A stretch of 64,000 bases of DNA from JAXDAY01 sp034679345 (GTDB lineage: Bacteria; Eisenbacteria; RBG-16-71-46; CAIMUX01; VGJL01), in contig JAXDAY010000013.1 of the NCBI GenBank assembly GCA_034679345.1, forward strand, positions 62,001 to 126,000, read 5' to 3'. The notes beneath the pieces are model-generated. The model made no database searches. It was not told where the DNA came from and worked only from the letters and a program-made list of their open reading frames with translations. The translations under genes and the position numbers were made by a program. Each line of letters starts with the position of its first letter. Positions within the stretch are counted from its first letter, which is position 1. This document shows positions 52,032-60,740 of this stretch, piece after piece.

Positions 52032-52678
52032 CAGACTCCCCTCGCCTCCCGGCCCCAGATGATCTTGTGGAGCTGGAGCTGCAGACGGACCGGGGCGGCG
52101 TCCTGCAGAATCCAAGCGGCCAGGAGGGCGGGGTCGAGCGTCCCATCCACCGGCGAGAACAGGATCTCGTGACGGCCGATCAGGGATCGTTCCCGGATCG
52201 TCTCAAGCGACCAGAGGTAGTCCTCGCGGGAGGCGATGACGAACTTGATCTCGTCGACCCCGGGTTTGAGGAGGAGGAGATTCTCCCAGAGGTTGGACTG
52301 CGACTCCCCGCTGCCGGGACACTTGATGTCATAGACAAGGATTGCCCGGGGATCGCAGGCAGCAACGGACACTCCCCCGCCGGTCTCGATGAGCACCGTC
52401 GCGCCATCGTCCAGAAGCCGTCGGATCAGCTCGGGCGAATCGCGCTGCGCCAAGGGCTCTCCTCCGGTCACCTCGACGAGCCGGCAGGGATACCGGCGCA
52501 CCTCCGCGAGGATTTCATCGATCGTCAGAGTTCGCCCTCCCTCGAACGCGTAGGCGGTGTCGCACCAGCGACAGCGCATCGGACAGCCGGTGAGGCGCAC
52601 GAAGACGCAGGGCAGCCCCGCCCGGGTCGACTCGCCCTGGACGCTGTGAAAGATCTCTGTGACCCGGAGCGAAGCCAT
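52031..52678 (-). CDS. queE: 7-carboxy-7-deazaguanine synthase
   Basis: A 215-residue radical SAM enzyme that makes CDG from carboxytetrahydropterin, the step before QueC. 'FHSVQGESTRAGLPCVFVRLTGC' starts the protein. The cluster motif 'CPMRCRWC' has the CX3CX2C spacing, followed by 'VTGGEPL', the SAM-binding GGEP motif. AGGA precedes the ATG. It is coupled to queC; queD and queF are not in the window. Confidence 0.95.
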   Translation of the reverse strand: MASLRVTEIFHSVQGESTRAGLPCVFVRLTGCPMRCRWCDTAYAFEGGRTLTIDEILAEVRRYPCRLVEVTGGEPLAQRDSPELIRRLLDDGATVLIETGGGVSVAACDPRAILVYDIKCPGSGESQSNLWENLLLLKPGVDEIKFVIASREDYLWSLETIRERSLIGRHEILFSPVDGTLDPALLAAWILQDAAPVRLQLQLHKIIWGREARGV

Positions 52679-52707
52679 GGATTCCTAACCGCGCCGCGTC
52701 GATTCGA

Positions 52708-53445
52708 TCACCGGTCCGCCTCGCGCACGGCGATCGAGCGGGCCGATCCCATCTCCGTGAAGATCCGATCCGCATCGGTCCCGAGAGCCTCGAGCACCGC
52801 GATCGTGTCTCGAACCATTTCCGGACTCCCGCAGACATAGACGGCCCGATCCACCCCCCCGGGAAAGAGCCGCGGAAGCACGGTGGTCACCCGCCCTCGC
52901 ATCCCCGCCCAGGCGCCGTCCTCGCGGGAGAGGCAGGGATGGTAGGAGAAGCCCGCATTGCGCCGCTCCAGCGCCGCGAACTCCTCGGGATACAGGAGAT
53001 CGGCTCTCCGTCGCGCGCCGAAGAGCAGATCGATCCGCTCCCCGCGGCCGCCGGCGAGGAGTTCGAGGATCATCGAGCGCAGAGGCGCGAGCCCCACCCC
53101 GCCGGCGATGAAGAGCAGGCCGTCTCCCACCTCCTCCCGCAACACGAAGGCGCCGCTTGGCCCCGTGTAGGAGATCCGTTCGCCGGGCCGGAGGGACGCG
53201 AGATGCGCGGAGACCGCCCCGGCGTCGATCGGCTTGATGCAGAACTGCAGACTGCGGCGAAGTCCTGGGGGAGATGCGATCGAGTAGGGGCGCGACTCGC
53301 CCCTCGCCTCGATCCAGATGTGCTGGCCGGCGAGAAAGGTCTCTCCGTCCGGCGCCTCGGGCCGGACCGTCAGCTCGACGACCCGAGGAGTGAGCCGGCG
53401 CACTCGCTCGATGGCCGCCGTCTTCGTCGCTCGTTCGCTCAACAC
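52708..53445 (-). CDS. FAD/NAD(P)-binding oxidoreductase of the ferredoxin reductase family
   Basis: A 245-residue flavoprotein starting at GTG. The FAD domain has 'RPYSIAS' (RxYS). The NAD(P) domain has 'GGVGLAPLRSMILELL' and 'VYVCGSPEMV'. No [2Fe-2S] domain is attached, so it needs an external electron partner, as flavodoxin/ferredoxin-type or CDP-deoxyglucoseen-like reductases do. The gene lies 30 bases upstream of queE and on the same strand, which may reflect cotranscription rather than function. The acceptor is unknown. Confidence 0.87.
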   Translation of the reverse strand: MLSERATKTAAIERVRRLTPRVVELTVRPEAPDGETFLAGQHIWIEARGESRPYSIASPPGLRRSLQFCIKPIDAGAVSAHLASLRPGERISYTGPSGAFVLREEVGDGLLFIAGGVGLAPLRSMILELLAGGRGERIDLLFGARRRADLLYPEEFAALERRNAGFSYHPCLSREDGAWAGMRGRVTTVLPRLFPGGVDRAVYVCGSPEMVRDTIAVLEALGTDADRIFTEMGSARSIAVREADR

Positions 53446-53497
53446 TCACTCCTCTCGCCCATCGGGGGATGGGCGGACCCATTGCGCCCGCGGCAGG

Positions 53498-53932
53498 TCA
53501 GGCATCCCCAAGCCATCCCCCCATCCGAAGGGCGTCGAGGACCGGTTCGCTCGCATCCGGCAAAGGATACGCGAGGAGCTCCTCGGGCGTGACCCATCTC
53601 CACTCCTGGCAGCCTAGGGGACGCGGCGCCCCGGAAATCCTGCGGGCCACGAAGAAAGAGAGATCCACCCGGCGGTCGGCATAGTCATAGGGCCGACGGA
53701 GCAGGGGGCCGAGGATCTCGATGGCGATCCCCAGCTCCTCGGCCACCTCCCGGATCGCGCAGTCCTCGGCCGATTCTCCGGGAAGGAGCTTGCCCCCGGG
53801 AAACTCCCACAGGTCCGGAAGATGCGCGTGGGGGAAGCGATGGGCGATCAGGATCCGCCCCACATCGAGGATCACCGCGGCGGCCACGGCGACCCTCCCC
53901 TCCCCGCCGGCGGACCGGGCAGGGCGGCTCAT
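53498..53932 (-). CDS. Nudix hydrolase (MutT/8-oxo-dGTP diphosphatase-like)
   Basis: A 144-residue enzyme with an intact Nudix box: 'GGKLLPGESAEDCAIREVAEELGI' contains the G-x5-E-x7-REVxEELG pattern. 'DLWEFPGGK' just before it and 'LSFFVARR' after it are typical of MutT-type enzymes that clean oxidised nucleotides. AGGAAGG precedes the ATG. Confidence 0.92.
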   Translation of the reverse strand: MSRPARSAGGEGRVAVAAAVILDVGRILIAHRFPHAHLPDLWEFPGGKLLPGESAEDCAIREVAEELGIAIEILGPLLRRPYDYADRRVDLSFFVARRISGAPRPLGCQEWRWVTPEELLAYPLPDASEPVLDALRMGGWLGDA

Positions 53933-53946
53933 GGGCCCTTCCTGAC

Positions 53947-53975
53947 TTGTCTCCGGGACGTCCTCCGGGTAGACT
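53947..53975 (+). promoter_or_regulatory. Sigma-70-type promoter for the degP-like gene
   Basis: TTGTCT, 17 bases, TAGACT. The ATG at 54072 follows after a leader of about 90 bases and has its own AGGAGG. Confidence 0.55.
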
Positions 53976-54071
53976 GGAACATTTGCGGGGTCACTGGGTT
54001 CTCCATCCAGATCGGTCTCGGATCCCCTCCGAGCATGACCGGATCATACGGGAAGGAGGCAAGAACTCGAT

Positions 54072-55586
54072 ATGAAGCGCTGGATATGGATTCTGACGCT
54101 CTCCCTGGCCGTCGGCGCCGGTCTCACGTGGTTCGCCCGCCCGCTCGAGGTGCAGGTGCGCTGGGGGGAGAGGGCGGAGCAGGCGGCGAGTTTGAGCATA
54201 GAGGAGTCGACCGCGCTCGCCCAGTGGACGCCCGACGAACACCGCGCCATCGAGGGGGCCCGCTCCCTCAGCCGCGCCTTCACGGCGATCGCCCGGGAGG
54301 TATCGCCGTCGGTCGTGACGATTCACAGCGAGCGTACTGTCGCGGTCAACAACCCATGGGGAAACCGGAATCCGTTCGGCGGGATGTTCCCGTTCTTCGA
54401 GATGCCCGATCGCGTTCCGCAGCGAGGGATGGGTTCGGGCGTCATCGTCTCCGAGGACGGGAAAGTGCTGACGAACAACCATGTCGTCTCCGGGGCCGAT
54501 CGCGTGAAAGTCACCCTGGCCGATGAACGCACCTTCGACGCCAAGGTCGTCGGTACGGATCCCAAGAGCGACATCGCCGTCCTGCAGATCGACGCCTCGG
54601 GGCTGCCCGCGGCAAAGATCGGCGACTCCCATCGGATCGAGGTGGGCGAGTGGGTTCTCGCGATCGGCAACCCCTTCGAGCTCTCGCAAACCGTAACCGC
54701 CGGCATCGTGAGCGCCAAGGGGCGCTCGAGCGTCGGCCTGGCCGACTACGAGGACTTCATCCAGACCGACGCGGCGATCAATCCGGGCAACTCGGGAGGC
54801 GCCTTGGTGAACCTCGACGGCGAGCTCATCGGGATCAACACCGCCATCGCGACCCGCAGCGGGGGCTCCCAGGGCGTCGGCTTCGCCATTCCGATCGACA
54901 TGGCCGGCAAGATCATGGATAGCCTCGTCCGGACCGGCAAGGTCGTCCGGGGCTATCTCGGCGTGACGATCCAGAACGTGGACGCGGCGCTGGCCGACAA
55001 CTACGGCCTTGACCGCCCCTACGGCGCTCTGGTCAACAGCGTTTCGAGAGGCAGCCCCGCGGACGAGGCGGGAGTCGAGGCCGGCGATCTCATCCTCGAG
55101 ATCGATGGACGGGAAGTCAGGGATCGCGATGATCTGCGACTCAGGGTCGGGGAGATGTCTCCGGGGTCGGGCGTCGATCTGACCGTGCTGCGGGACGGCA
55201 AGCAGAGGCGGATGAACGTCCGACTGGGGGAGCTGCCGAGCGACGAGGAGCTGGCGGGCACGCCGTCGGAGGAGCCGTCGGGCGGTTCGCAGCTCGATGA
55301 CCTCGGGCTCGCGGTTGCGCGGCTCGATCGCGAGGCGCGCGCGACGTATGAGATCGACAGCGACATCCAGGGGCTCGTCGTGACGGATGTCGCCATGGGA
55401 AGTCCGGCCGCCGACTCCGGGCTCCGCGAGGGCGATGTGATCCTCGAAGCAGGACGGGATCCCGTCACATCCGTCTCGGAACTGATCGAAAAGATTCGCG
55501 GCGTCCCCGAGGGACGCACCCTGTTGTTGAAGGTGCGCAGGCAGGAGGCCAACATCTTTCTCGCGCTGCGCGTGCCGAAGTCCTAA
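54072..55586 (+). CDS. DegP/HtrA periplasmic serine protease with two PDZ domains
   Basis: A 504-residue exported protease. An N-terminal hydrophobic helix is a signal peptide or anchor. The trypsin domain has His in 'LTNNHVVSG', Asp in 'KSDIAVLQID' and Ser in 'INPGNSGGALVN'. The first PDZ starts at 'GYLGVTIQNVD', the second near 'YEIDSDIQGLVVTDV'. It degrades or refolds damaged envelope proteins. RNA polymerase omega follows 9 bases later with a good ribosome binding site, so they probably share a transcript. The second HtrA in the window is at 8192-9631. Confidence 0.95.
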   Translation: MKRWIWILTLSLAVGAGLTWFARPLEVQVRWGERAEQAASLSIEESTALAQWTPDEHRAIEGARSLSRAFTAIAREVSPSVVTIHSERTVAVNNPWGNRNPFGGMFPFFEMPDRVPQRGMGSGVIVSEDGKVLTNNHVVSGADRVKVTLADERTFDAKVVGTDPKSDIAVLQIDASGLPAAKIGDSHRIEVGEWVLAIGNPFELSQTVTAGIVSAKGRSSVGLADYEDFIQTDAAINPGNSGGALVNLDGELIGINTAIATRSGGSQGVGFAIPIDMAGKIMDSLVRTGKVVRGYLGVTIQNVDAALADNYGLDRPYGALVNSVSRGSPADEAGVEAGDLILEIDGREVRDRDDLRLRVGEMSPGSGVDLTVLRDGKQRRMNVRLGELPSDEELAGTPSEEPSGGSQLDDLGLAVARLDREARATYEIDSDIQGLVVTDVAMGSPAADSGLREGDVILEAGRDPVTSVSELIEKIRGVPEGRTLLLKVRRQEANIFLALRVPKS

Positions 55587-55595
55587 GGAGGATCC

Positions 55596-55862
55596 ATGAC
55601 TGAAGAGAGCAAGCCGATGCGCGTCGGACGGAAACTGCCCGAGGGAATCCGCTCGAAGTACGAGCTGGTCGTCGCCGCCGCGAAGGAGGCGGAGCGTCTG
55701 AACGACGTCAGTCGCAATCGCGGCGGAGAGAGCACCGAGAAGGTGACGATGCTCGCCATCAGGCGCGTCGAGCGCGGTCTCTCGAAGGTGGTCTACGAAG
55801 AGGCCGAGAAGCCGGGCGACGAGGCGCAGCGTCGCGAGACCACATTCTTCTTCGGATCTTGA
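55596..55862 (+). CDS. rpoZ: RNA polymerase omega subunit
   Basis: An 88-residue protein. 'IRSKYELVVAAAKEAERLND' is the conserved omega core, followed by 'KVTMLAIRRVERGLSKVVYEE'. Omega helps fold and assemble the beta' subunit. The gene follows the protease and ends in a strong terminator at 55889-55921. The sequence is short of the usual N-terminal 'RVT' start but fits in length and position. Confidence 0.85.
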   Translation: MTEESKPMRVGRKLPEGIRSKYELVVAAAKEAERLNDVSRNRGGESTEKVTMLAIRRVERGLSKVVYEEAEKPGDEAQRRETTFFFGS

Positions 55863-55888
55863 CGGATCCGGGCGACGAAGTGCACAGG

Positions 55889-55921
55889 CGCCGGCCCGGG
55901 AGCCACCCGGGCCGGCGGTTT
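55889..55921 (+). terminator. Rho-independent terminator after rpoZ
   Basis: A 12-bp GC-rich inverted repeat around a five-base loop (55889-55900 with 55906-55917), followed by TTT. Confidence 0.85.
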
Positions 55922-55950
55922 CTATCCGTCTGCGGGGGCGATGGATCACG

Positions 55951-56313
55951 ATGCGCTTCCCATCGATCGGAATCCGGACGATCGGCACGTTCCTCGCCGA
56001 CACGCGCCGGGATTTGCAGATCCTGCGGCGGATGATCTCCGCATACAGGAGCGGGGCCTACCGGCGCATCCCGTGGAGAGGCCTCGCTTTCCTTGTGGGA
56101 GCGGCGGCCTACCTGCTCCTGCCTCTCGATCTCATCCCCGACTTCATCCTGGGACTCGGAATCCTCGACGACGCGACCGTGTTCGGCCTGGCGCTCGCGG
56201 CCGCCCGCCGCGAGATCACGGCCTTCGCGCGCTGGGAAGAGGAGCATCTCCGAGCGGAGGGCAACGGGTCGGGCGGCGCGAGGGCGTCGGGACCTACAGG
56301 CCGCCCGTCATGA
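55951..56313 (+). CDS. DUF1232 (YkvA-like) small membrane protein
   Basis: A 120-residue protein. The DUF1232 core 'YLLLPLDLIPDFILGLGILDDATVFGLAL' (about residues 55-80, split here by short hydrophobic turns) is unmistakable. The function of the family is unknown. The last residues are Gly/Ser-rich. The 3' end overlaps the convergent SDR gene by 20 bases. Confidence 0.85.
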   Translation: MRFPSIGIRTIGTFLADTRRDLQILRRMISAYRSGAYRRIPWRGLAFLVGAAAYLLLPLDLIPDFILGLGILDDATVFGLALAAARREITAFARWEEEHLRAEGNGSGGARASGPTGRPS

Positions 56314-56992
56314 GAACTGTCGAGCCGTTCACTCCGGAGGAGGCGGGAGAACAGAGATGGAGGATCGTCTCCGCGATCCGGGAAGGGGAAACCCAATCCT
56401 CTCGCCGCCCCTGGGGCATCGCCGCGCGGTTCGCCTCCGTGTCGATGATCCCCGGCACGATGCAGTTGGCGCGCACGCCGTGCTTCTTTCCCTCCTCGGC
56501 GAGGCAGCGCGTGAAGTTGATCACGGCAGCCTTGGCGACTGCGTAGGCTGCCGCTCTGGCGGTTCCCTCGAGGCCGGCGATCGATCCGATCGTCACGATC
56601 GCCCCCCCACCGCGCCGGCGCATCGCGCCGAAGGCGAGGGTCCCGGCGACGCGCAGGCTTTCCCAGTTCGACCGGAACATCGACTCCCACTCGCCCGAGC
56701 CGGGATCGATCTCGTCGATCCAGCGGCCCCCTACCCACCCTCCCGCAAGATGGACGTAACCCGCCAGCCCGTCGCCCGACTCGATGGATGCGATCAGATC
56801 CTTCATCGCCGCTCCATCGGTGGCGTCGATGGCGAAACCGCGCGCCTCCGGCGCAATCGCCTCGACCGCGCGCACCCCGTCCGGCCGCCTTCCGGTGAAG
56901 ACGACGGTGAACCCGCCTTCCGCGAGCCGGCGAACGACCACGGGACCGAGGCCTCCCGTCCCTCCCACAACAAGAATGGAGCCCGGATTCAT
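56294..56992 (-). CDS. Short-chain dehydrogenase/reductase (SDR)
   Basis: A 232-residue classical SDR. The Rossmann motif is 'VVGGTGGLGPVV' with the usual spacing. 'VHLAGGW' stands at the NNAG position, and 'GSIAGLEGTARAAAYAVAKAAV' carries the catalytic Ser, Tyr and Lys in the YxxxK element 'YAVAK'. 'VRANCIVPGIIDTEANRA' is the substrate-loop segment. The substrate is unknown. It is the last gene of the operon starting with the desulfurase, overlapping the upstream gene by four bases. Confidence 0.9.
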   Translation of the reverse strand: MNPGSILVVGGTGGLGPVVVRRLAEGGFTVVFTGRRPDGVRAVEAIAPEARGFAIDATDGAAMKDLIASIESGDGLAGYVHLAGGWVGGRWIDEIDPGSGEWESMFRSNWESLRVAGTLAFGAMRRRGGGAIVTIGSIAGLEGTARAAAYAVAKAAVINFTRCLAEEGKKHGVRANCIVPGIIDTEANRAAMPQGRREDWVSPSRIAETILHLCSPASSGVNGSTVLMTGGL

Positions 56993-57537
56993 GGGTCCTT
57001 CCCTCCCTCGATCTGCCAGGGGTTGGCCGGGCTGAAAGAGATCACGCAGTCGAAGGCCTCCTCGAGGAGTCCGATCGCGGCGAGCAGGCGGACCGGAGCT
57101 CCCTTCGGCGGACGACGCTCCGCGAGCGCGCTCCGCCACGACTCGGCCTCTCCCGGCCTGGCCCGCTCGATCGATTCGCGCAATGCCGAGCCCGCCCAGT
57201 CGCGAGCGCCCGCATCGGCATGGACGAGCGCCACGAGGACTTCGCGCAGACGCCTCGCCCAGTCGTCGGTCCGCGAGACGCTGCGATCGATCTGGCGGAT
57301 CCACGGGCGGATCTCCCGCGTCGCGAACGCGGCAACCGCCGGCAGGGTCGAGGCCGGAATCCCCCGCGGCTCCCACTCGGCGTCGGCTCCGGGGTGCTCG
57401 AGTTCGAGGCGGAAGAGCAGCTGCTCGAGCGCCCGGTTCGCATCGCGACATCCCCGGATCGCTTCGCGCGACCCAAGCAGGGCGAGGCCGATCATCTCGT
57501 AGACCTTCGGGCCAGGCTCGTGCGCCGTCGGATTCAC
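56989..57537 (-). CDS. Hypothetical helical protein in the desulfurase-SDR operon
   Basis: A 182-residue protein starting at GTG 57537, after GAGGAGG. It is predicted to be all-helical and soluble, with no signal peptide and few cysteines. 'GLALLGSREAIRGCRDANRALEQL' and 'WIRQIDRSVSRTDDWARRLREVL' are the most regular helices. No family is recognised. It overlaps the SDR start by four bases (ATGA), and the lipoprotein gene ends 16 bases upstream. Confidence 0.65.
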   Translation of the reverse strand: MNPTAHEPGPKVYEMIGLALLGSREAIRGCRDANRALEQLLFRLELEHPGADAEWEPRGIPASTLPAVAAFATREIRPWIRQIDRSVSRTDDWARRLREVLVALVHADAGARDWAGSALRESIERARPGEAESWRSALAERRPPKGAPVRLLAAIGLLEEAFDCVISFSPANPWQIEGGKDP

Positions 57538-57553
57538 GCCTCCTCGACTCCTC

Positions 57554-58321
57554 TCACCAGATGAGGCCGTAACTCCGGAGAAGAGCCGTCTCCGAGACGA
57601 CCTCCTCCGGGTTTCCCGTCGCAAGCAGCCTCTCCTCCGATTTCTGCCGGACGACGCCGACCGAGTCGGCGATCGCGAGCTCTGTAGTGATCGTGCGGCT
57701 CAGGAAGGGGATCCCCCCTTCGCGGCCGGTGACCGTCAACACGCTCTTCCCGAGATAGACATCCTCGAAGGTCCCCGCAGGGACCTGGATCGAGCCGCGC
57801 CCCTGGCTCCAGATCTCGAGGCTCAAGGTGAAATCGCCGTAGCCCGAGACGGTCGTGTCGGCCTGGAAGGAGTCGATCCGTCCGGGGGGCGCGCCGAAGT
57901 CGGCGAGAGTCCAGGGAAGGCTCGCCGCCAGGATCCGCAAGAACGAGCCGACCGCGGAGGAATCTTCAAGCTGGCCGGCGAATCCCGGGACCGCCAGAAG
58001 AGCCTGCCCCGACTGGCGCACGAGGGTCGTCTCCGAGGAGCCCCACGTCTGATCCGAGGACATCACGAAGTAGGTCTCGCCGGAGTAGCTCCGCGTTCCC
58101 GTGAGCCGGTCGACCTGGGTCGTCGTGTCAGCGTCCTGTCCCTCGAGCCTCGTCACCGCGTAGCTCCACCGGTTGCCAACCGCCAGGGGCAAATGGATCG
58201 GCTTCCCCGCTCCGTTCCCCGCCGGAGCGGTCCCGGAGTCGTCGCCGCACGCGCCCGCGAGGAGCATCAGGATCGTCGCGAGCGCCGGGCCGATCGGGCG
58301 CCGCCCGATTTGCAGGATCAT
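57554..58321 (-). CDS. Lipoprotein of unknown function
   Basis: A 255-residue exported protein. The signal peptide ends in the lipobox 'MLLAGACGD' and a Gly/Ala/Pro linker. The mature part contains beta-rich segments with 'PLAVGNRWSYAVTRLEG' and 'VPAGTFEDVYLGKSVLTV', a layout common in FCB-group lipoproteins of unknown function. The ATG overlaps the cyclase/formamidase stop by four bases. A role in the envelope is inferred only from the lipobox. Confidence 0.75.
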   Translation of the reverse strand: MILQIGRRPIGPALATILMLLAGACGDDSGTAPAGNGAGKPIHLPLAVGNRWSYAVTRLEGQDADTTTQVDRLTGTRSYSGETYFVMSSDQTWGSSETTLVRQSGQALLAVPGFAGQLEDSSAVGSFLRILAASLPWTLADFGAPPGRIDSFQADTTVSGYGDFTLSLEIWSQGRGSIQVPAGTFEDVYLGKSVLTVTGREGGIPFLSRTITTELAIADSVGVVRQKSEERLLATGNPEEVVSETALLRSYGLIW

Positions 58322-58938
58322 GCTCCATCTCCCCTTCCTCGGAGAACCGCCCGCACCGGCGCGCCATCGGAGACCGGAAGGCGCAACGGCAAGGCGATCA
58401 GATGATACGAACCCGGGGCCGCGCGCTCCAGGCGAAGATTCTCGAGAATCAGCGTGCCTCGCGATAGCAGGGCGCGGTGGGCGGGCAGCTCCGCTCCCGG
58501 CGGGTCGATCGAGAGCGCGTCGGTCCCGACGAGGATCGCGCGGCCCGCGAGCCACGCGGCCGCCTCCGGCGAGAGTCCCCGCCATCGCCTGCCGGAGGCG
58601 CCGGTGCGAAGGAGGAGACGGCGCGGCGGGCGGCGGCCGACCGCCGAGAGGATCTCATCGAGCGAGATCGTCCGGCCGCCCTTGCGCGCGACGGCGATGA
58701 CGCGGGCCGAGCCGACGAGCGCGCCGAAGATCGCCTGCGCCGGCGGCGATGCCGCGCTGGGCCGAAGATGGCCGGGCAGATCGAGGTGGGTGCCGGTATG
58801 GGTCGTGATCGCGAAGCGCGTGACGGTGACGCCCTGCGCGTCCGTCGAGGATTCGATCCGCGGCGCCGGATCGCCCGGATAGATGGCGAGCCGATCGTCG
58901 AGCGAGCGCGTGACATCGATCCAGAGACTTCGACTCAT
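58318..58938 (-). CDS. Kynurenine formamidase / cyclase family protein
   Basis: A 206-residue metal hydrolase. The signature 'THTGTHLDLPGHL' (HxGTHxDxPxH) binds the metal, and a His/Glu pair occurs later in the chain ('AHRALLS', 'ENLRLERA'). KynB-type enzymes hydrolyse N-formylkynurenine, but tryptophan-degradation genes are absent here, so the substrate may differ. The start is ATG 58938. Neighbours on both sides overlap by four bases. Confidence 0.85.
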   Translation of the reverse strand: MSRSLWIDVTRSLDDRLAIYPGDPAPRIESSTDAQGVTVTRFAITTHTGTHLDLPGHLRPSAASPPAQAIFGALVGSARVIAVARKGGRTISLDEILSAVGRRPPRRLLLRTGASGRRWRGLSPEAAAWLAGRAILVGTDALSIDPPGAELPAHRALLSRGTLILENLRLERAAPGSYHLIALPLRLPVSDGAPVRAVLRGRGDGA

Positions 58939-60740
58939 CGTTCCTCCGGTGGAGGGATCCGCTCCAGTTCTGAGACCGCCTCGCGCCATCGCTTTGCCTC
59001 GGCGTCGCGCCCCGCTGCATCGAGGAATCGAAGCCGCGCCCGGCCGAGCTGCAGCGGGAACGACCATGCGTTGCGGCGAACTGGCTCGCCCGCGAATCGC
59101 GCCTGCGCGCGCCACGCGTCGGGCTCGAGCGGCTCGGCGGGCGGGGCCCGTGAGGGATCTTCCACCATCCGGATGGCCAGCGCCTCGGGAATCCCGAACC
59201 AGCCCCCATAGAAGTGAGTCTCCACCTCGGGAGTGTGGTAGACCGGCCGCCGGTCTCGATGCGCCTCGAAGATGCCCGCGATGAGGGCGCGATAGCGCTC
59301 TTCGATCCGCGAGGCATCGTAGGGCAGTCCCTCCTCGAAGAGTCGCAGGTCCTCGAGGAACAGCGCCACCCGATCCTCGATCGGGGCCAGGAGCGTCGGA
59401 TCGGCGCGGCGAAGCTGCTGGAAATACCAGCTTCGCCTCAGGAGCTCCGGGTCGACGATCGTCACGTCGCGGCGAGCCCCCTCGACTTGCTGCATGTAGA
59501 GCAGGGGGGAGACGACGATGTCCCAGTGGCGCGAGAGGAGAATCGTCCCCTGGGGCAATCGATCCAGGAGATCCCCCGCGTAGGTTCGGATGAACCGATC
59601 CCCGTTGCGCGCGGTCGATTGCCATCCCGCTGCTGCGAGGACCACGGCGCCGGCGATCGGAATCGCCGCGAGAGCCATCCCGATTCGCCGCCGCAGGCCG
59701 CAGACCAGATAGGCGAACCCCGCGAAGGCGAGGCAGACGAGGCAGAGCCGGGCAACGAGGAAGTAGGGCTCCAAGTCATGGATCTCGTAGCCCGATGCCC
59801 ACAGGGCGCCGACCAGGAAGCCGAGCGCCAGGCGTACTGCTGCCGGCCGGTCGGCCCGCGCGAGGAACACGGCGCCGGGGATGGAGAGGGCGACGACGAG
59901 GAGCCAGCCCCCCTGAAGCAGCCCGCGGAGGAAGCCCTCGAGGTTGGATGCAAAGGCATCCGCGGAGGCGAACATCCAGACGCGATACTGCGCGCCGCCG
60001 AGGTGGCGCAGGAGACGCGCGGGCGAGGTGGGATCCCCCCAGTCGAGCGGGGGCTCGCGCGAGCTTCGGATCGGCAGATAGAGATAGAGGAGAACGGGCA
60101 GCGCGAAGGCTCCGACGGTGAGGAGGATTCCGCCCCGGCGGCGAAGGGCCGCGCGAGTCCCGGAATCCAGCGCCGCGGCGGCCGCGAGACCCGGGACGAG
60201 GTAGACGACGGTCATGTGATTCGCGAAGGCGAGTCCCAGGAGATAGGCGAGGAGGAGGACTCGTCTCGGGCCGGCAGGTTGCGCGGCAACGCCGAGGATC
60301 ATGGTCACCAGAAGAAGCTGCAGCGCGTGGACCTCGTTGCCGAGCGCCTGGGTCCACGCCGGTCCGCTCGCCGCCCACGCGAGGGCGCATCCGCACGAGA
60401 CGATCCGCGCGCGCGACCGGTCCGCGGATGGGCGGATTCGCAGGAGGATCCGCCGGAAGAGCGCGCAGGCGAAACCCGCGGCGGAGGCGGCGCAGACCGC
60501 CGAGAGCAGGTTCAGACGCAGAATCGTCGGCGCGGTGGGGATCAAGAGCACCGCGCAGCGGCCGAGGAGGGTGTAGAGGGGATATCCGGTGGGATGGGCG
60601 ACTCCCAGGCGCGCGCAGACGGCTCCCAGCTCCCCGCTGTCGATCGCCCCGAGGTCCGGGGCGAGCGAGGCGAGGTAGAGCATGAGCGCTCCGGTCGCGG
60701 CGATCCCGTCCGCCGCCGCGCTACTGAATCGGATCCTCAA
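58935..60740 (-). CDS. DUF2723 family membrane glycosyltransferase-like protein
   Basis: A 601-residue polytopic protein starting at TTG 60740. 'YLASLAPDLGAIDSGELGAVCARLGVAHPTGYPLYTLLGR' carries the DUF2723 acidic motif 'DSGEL' and 'HPTGYPLY'. About ten to twelve helices follow, and the last 200 residues are soluble. The family resembles dolichyl/polyprenyl-phosphate mannosyltransferases and is common in FCB bacteria, often linked to protein O-mannosylation. Its 5' end overlaps the desulfurase gene by 20 bases. Confidence 0.85.
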   Translation of the reverse strand: MRIRFSSAAADGIAATGALMLYLASLAPDLGAIDSGELGAVCARLGVAHPTGYPLYTLLGRCAVLLIPTAPTILRLNLLSAVCAASAAGFACALFRRILLRIRPSADRSRARIVSCGCALAWAASGPAWTQALGNEVHALQLLLVTMILGVAAQPAGPRRVLLLAYLLGLAFANHMTVVYLVPGLAAAAALDSGTRAALRRRGGILLTVGAFALPVLLYLYLPIRSSREPPLDWGDPTSPARLLRHLGGAQYRVWMFASADAFASNLEGFLRGLLQGGWLLVVALSIPGAVFLARADRPAAVRLALGFLVGALWASGYEIHDLEPYFLVARLCLVCLAFAGFAYLVCGLRRRIGMALAAIPIAGAVVLAAAGWQSTARNGDRFIRTYAGDLLDRLPQGTILLSRHWDIVVSPLLYMQQVEGARRDVTIVDPELLRRSWYFQQLRRADPTLLAPIEDRVALFLEDLRLFEEGLPYDASRIEERYRALIAGIFEAHRDRRPVYHTPEVETHFYGGWFGIPEALAIRMVEDPSRAPPAEPLEPDAWRAQARFAGEPVRRNAWSFPLQLGRARLRFLDAAGRDAEAKRWREAVSELERIPPPEER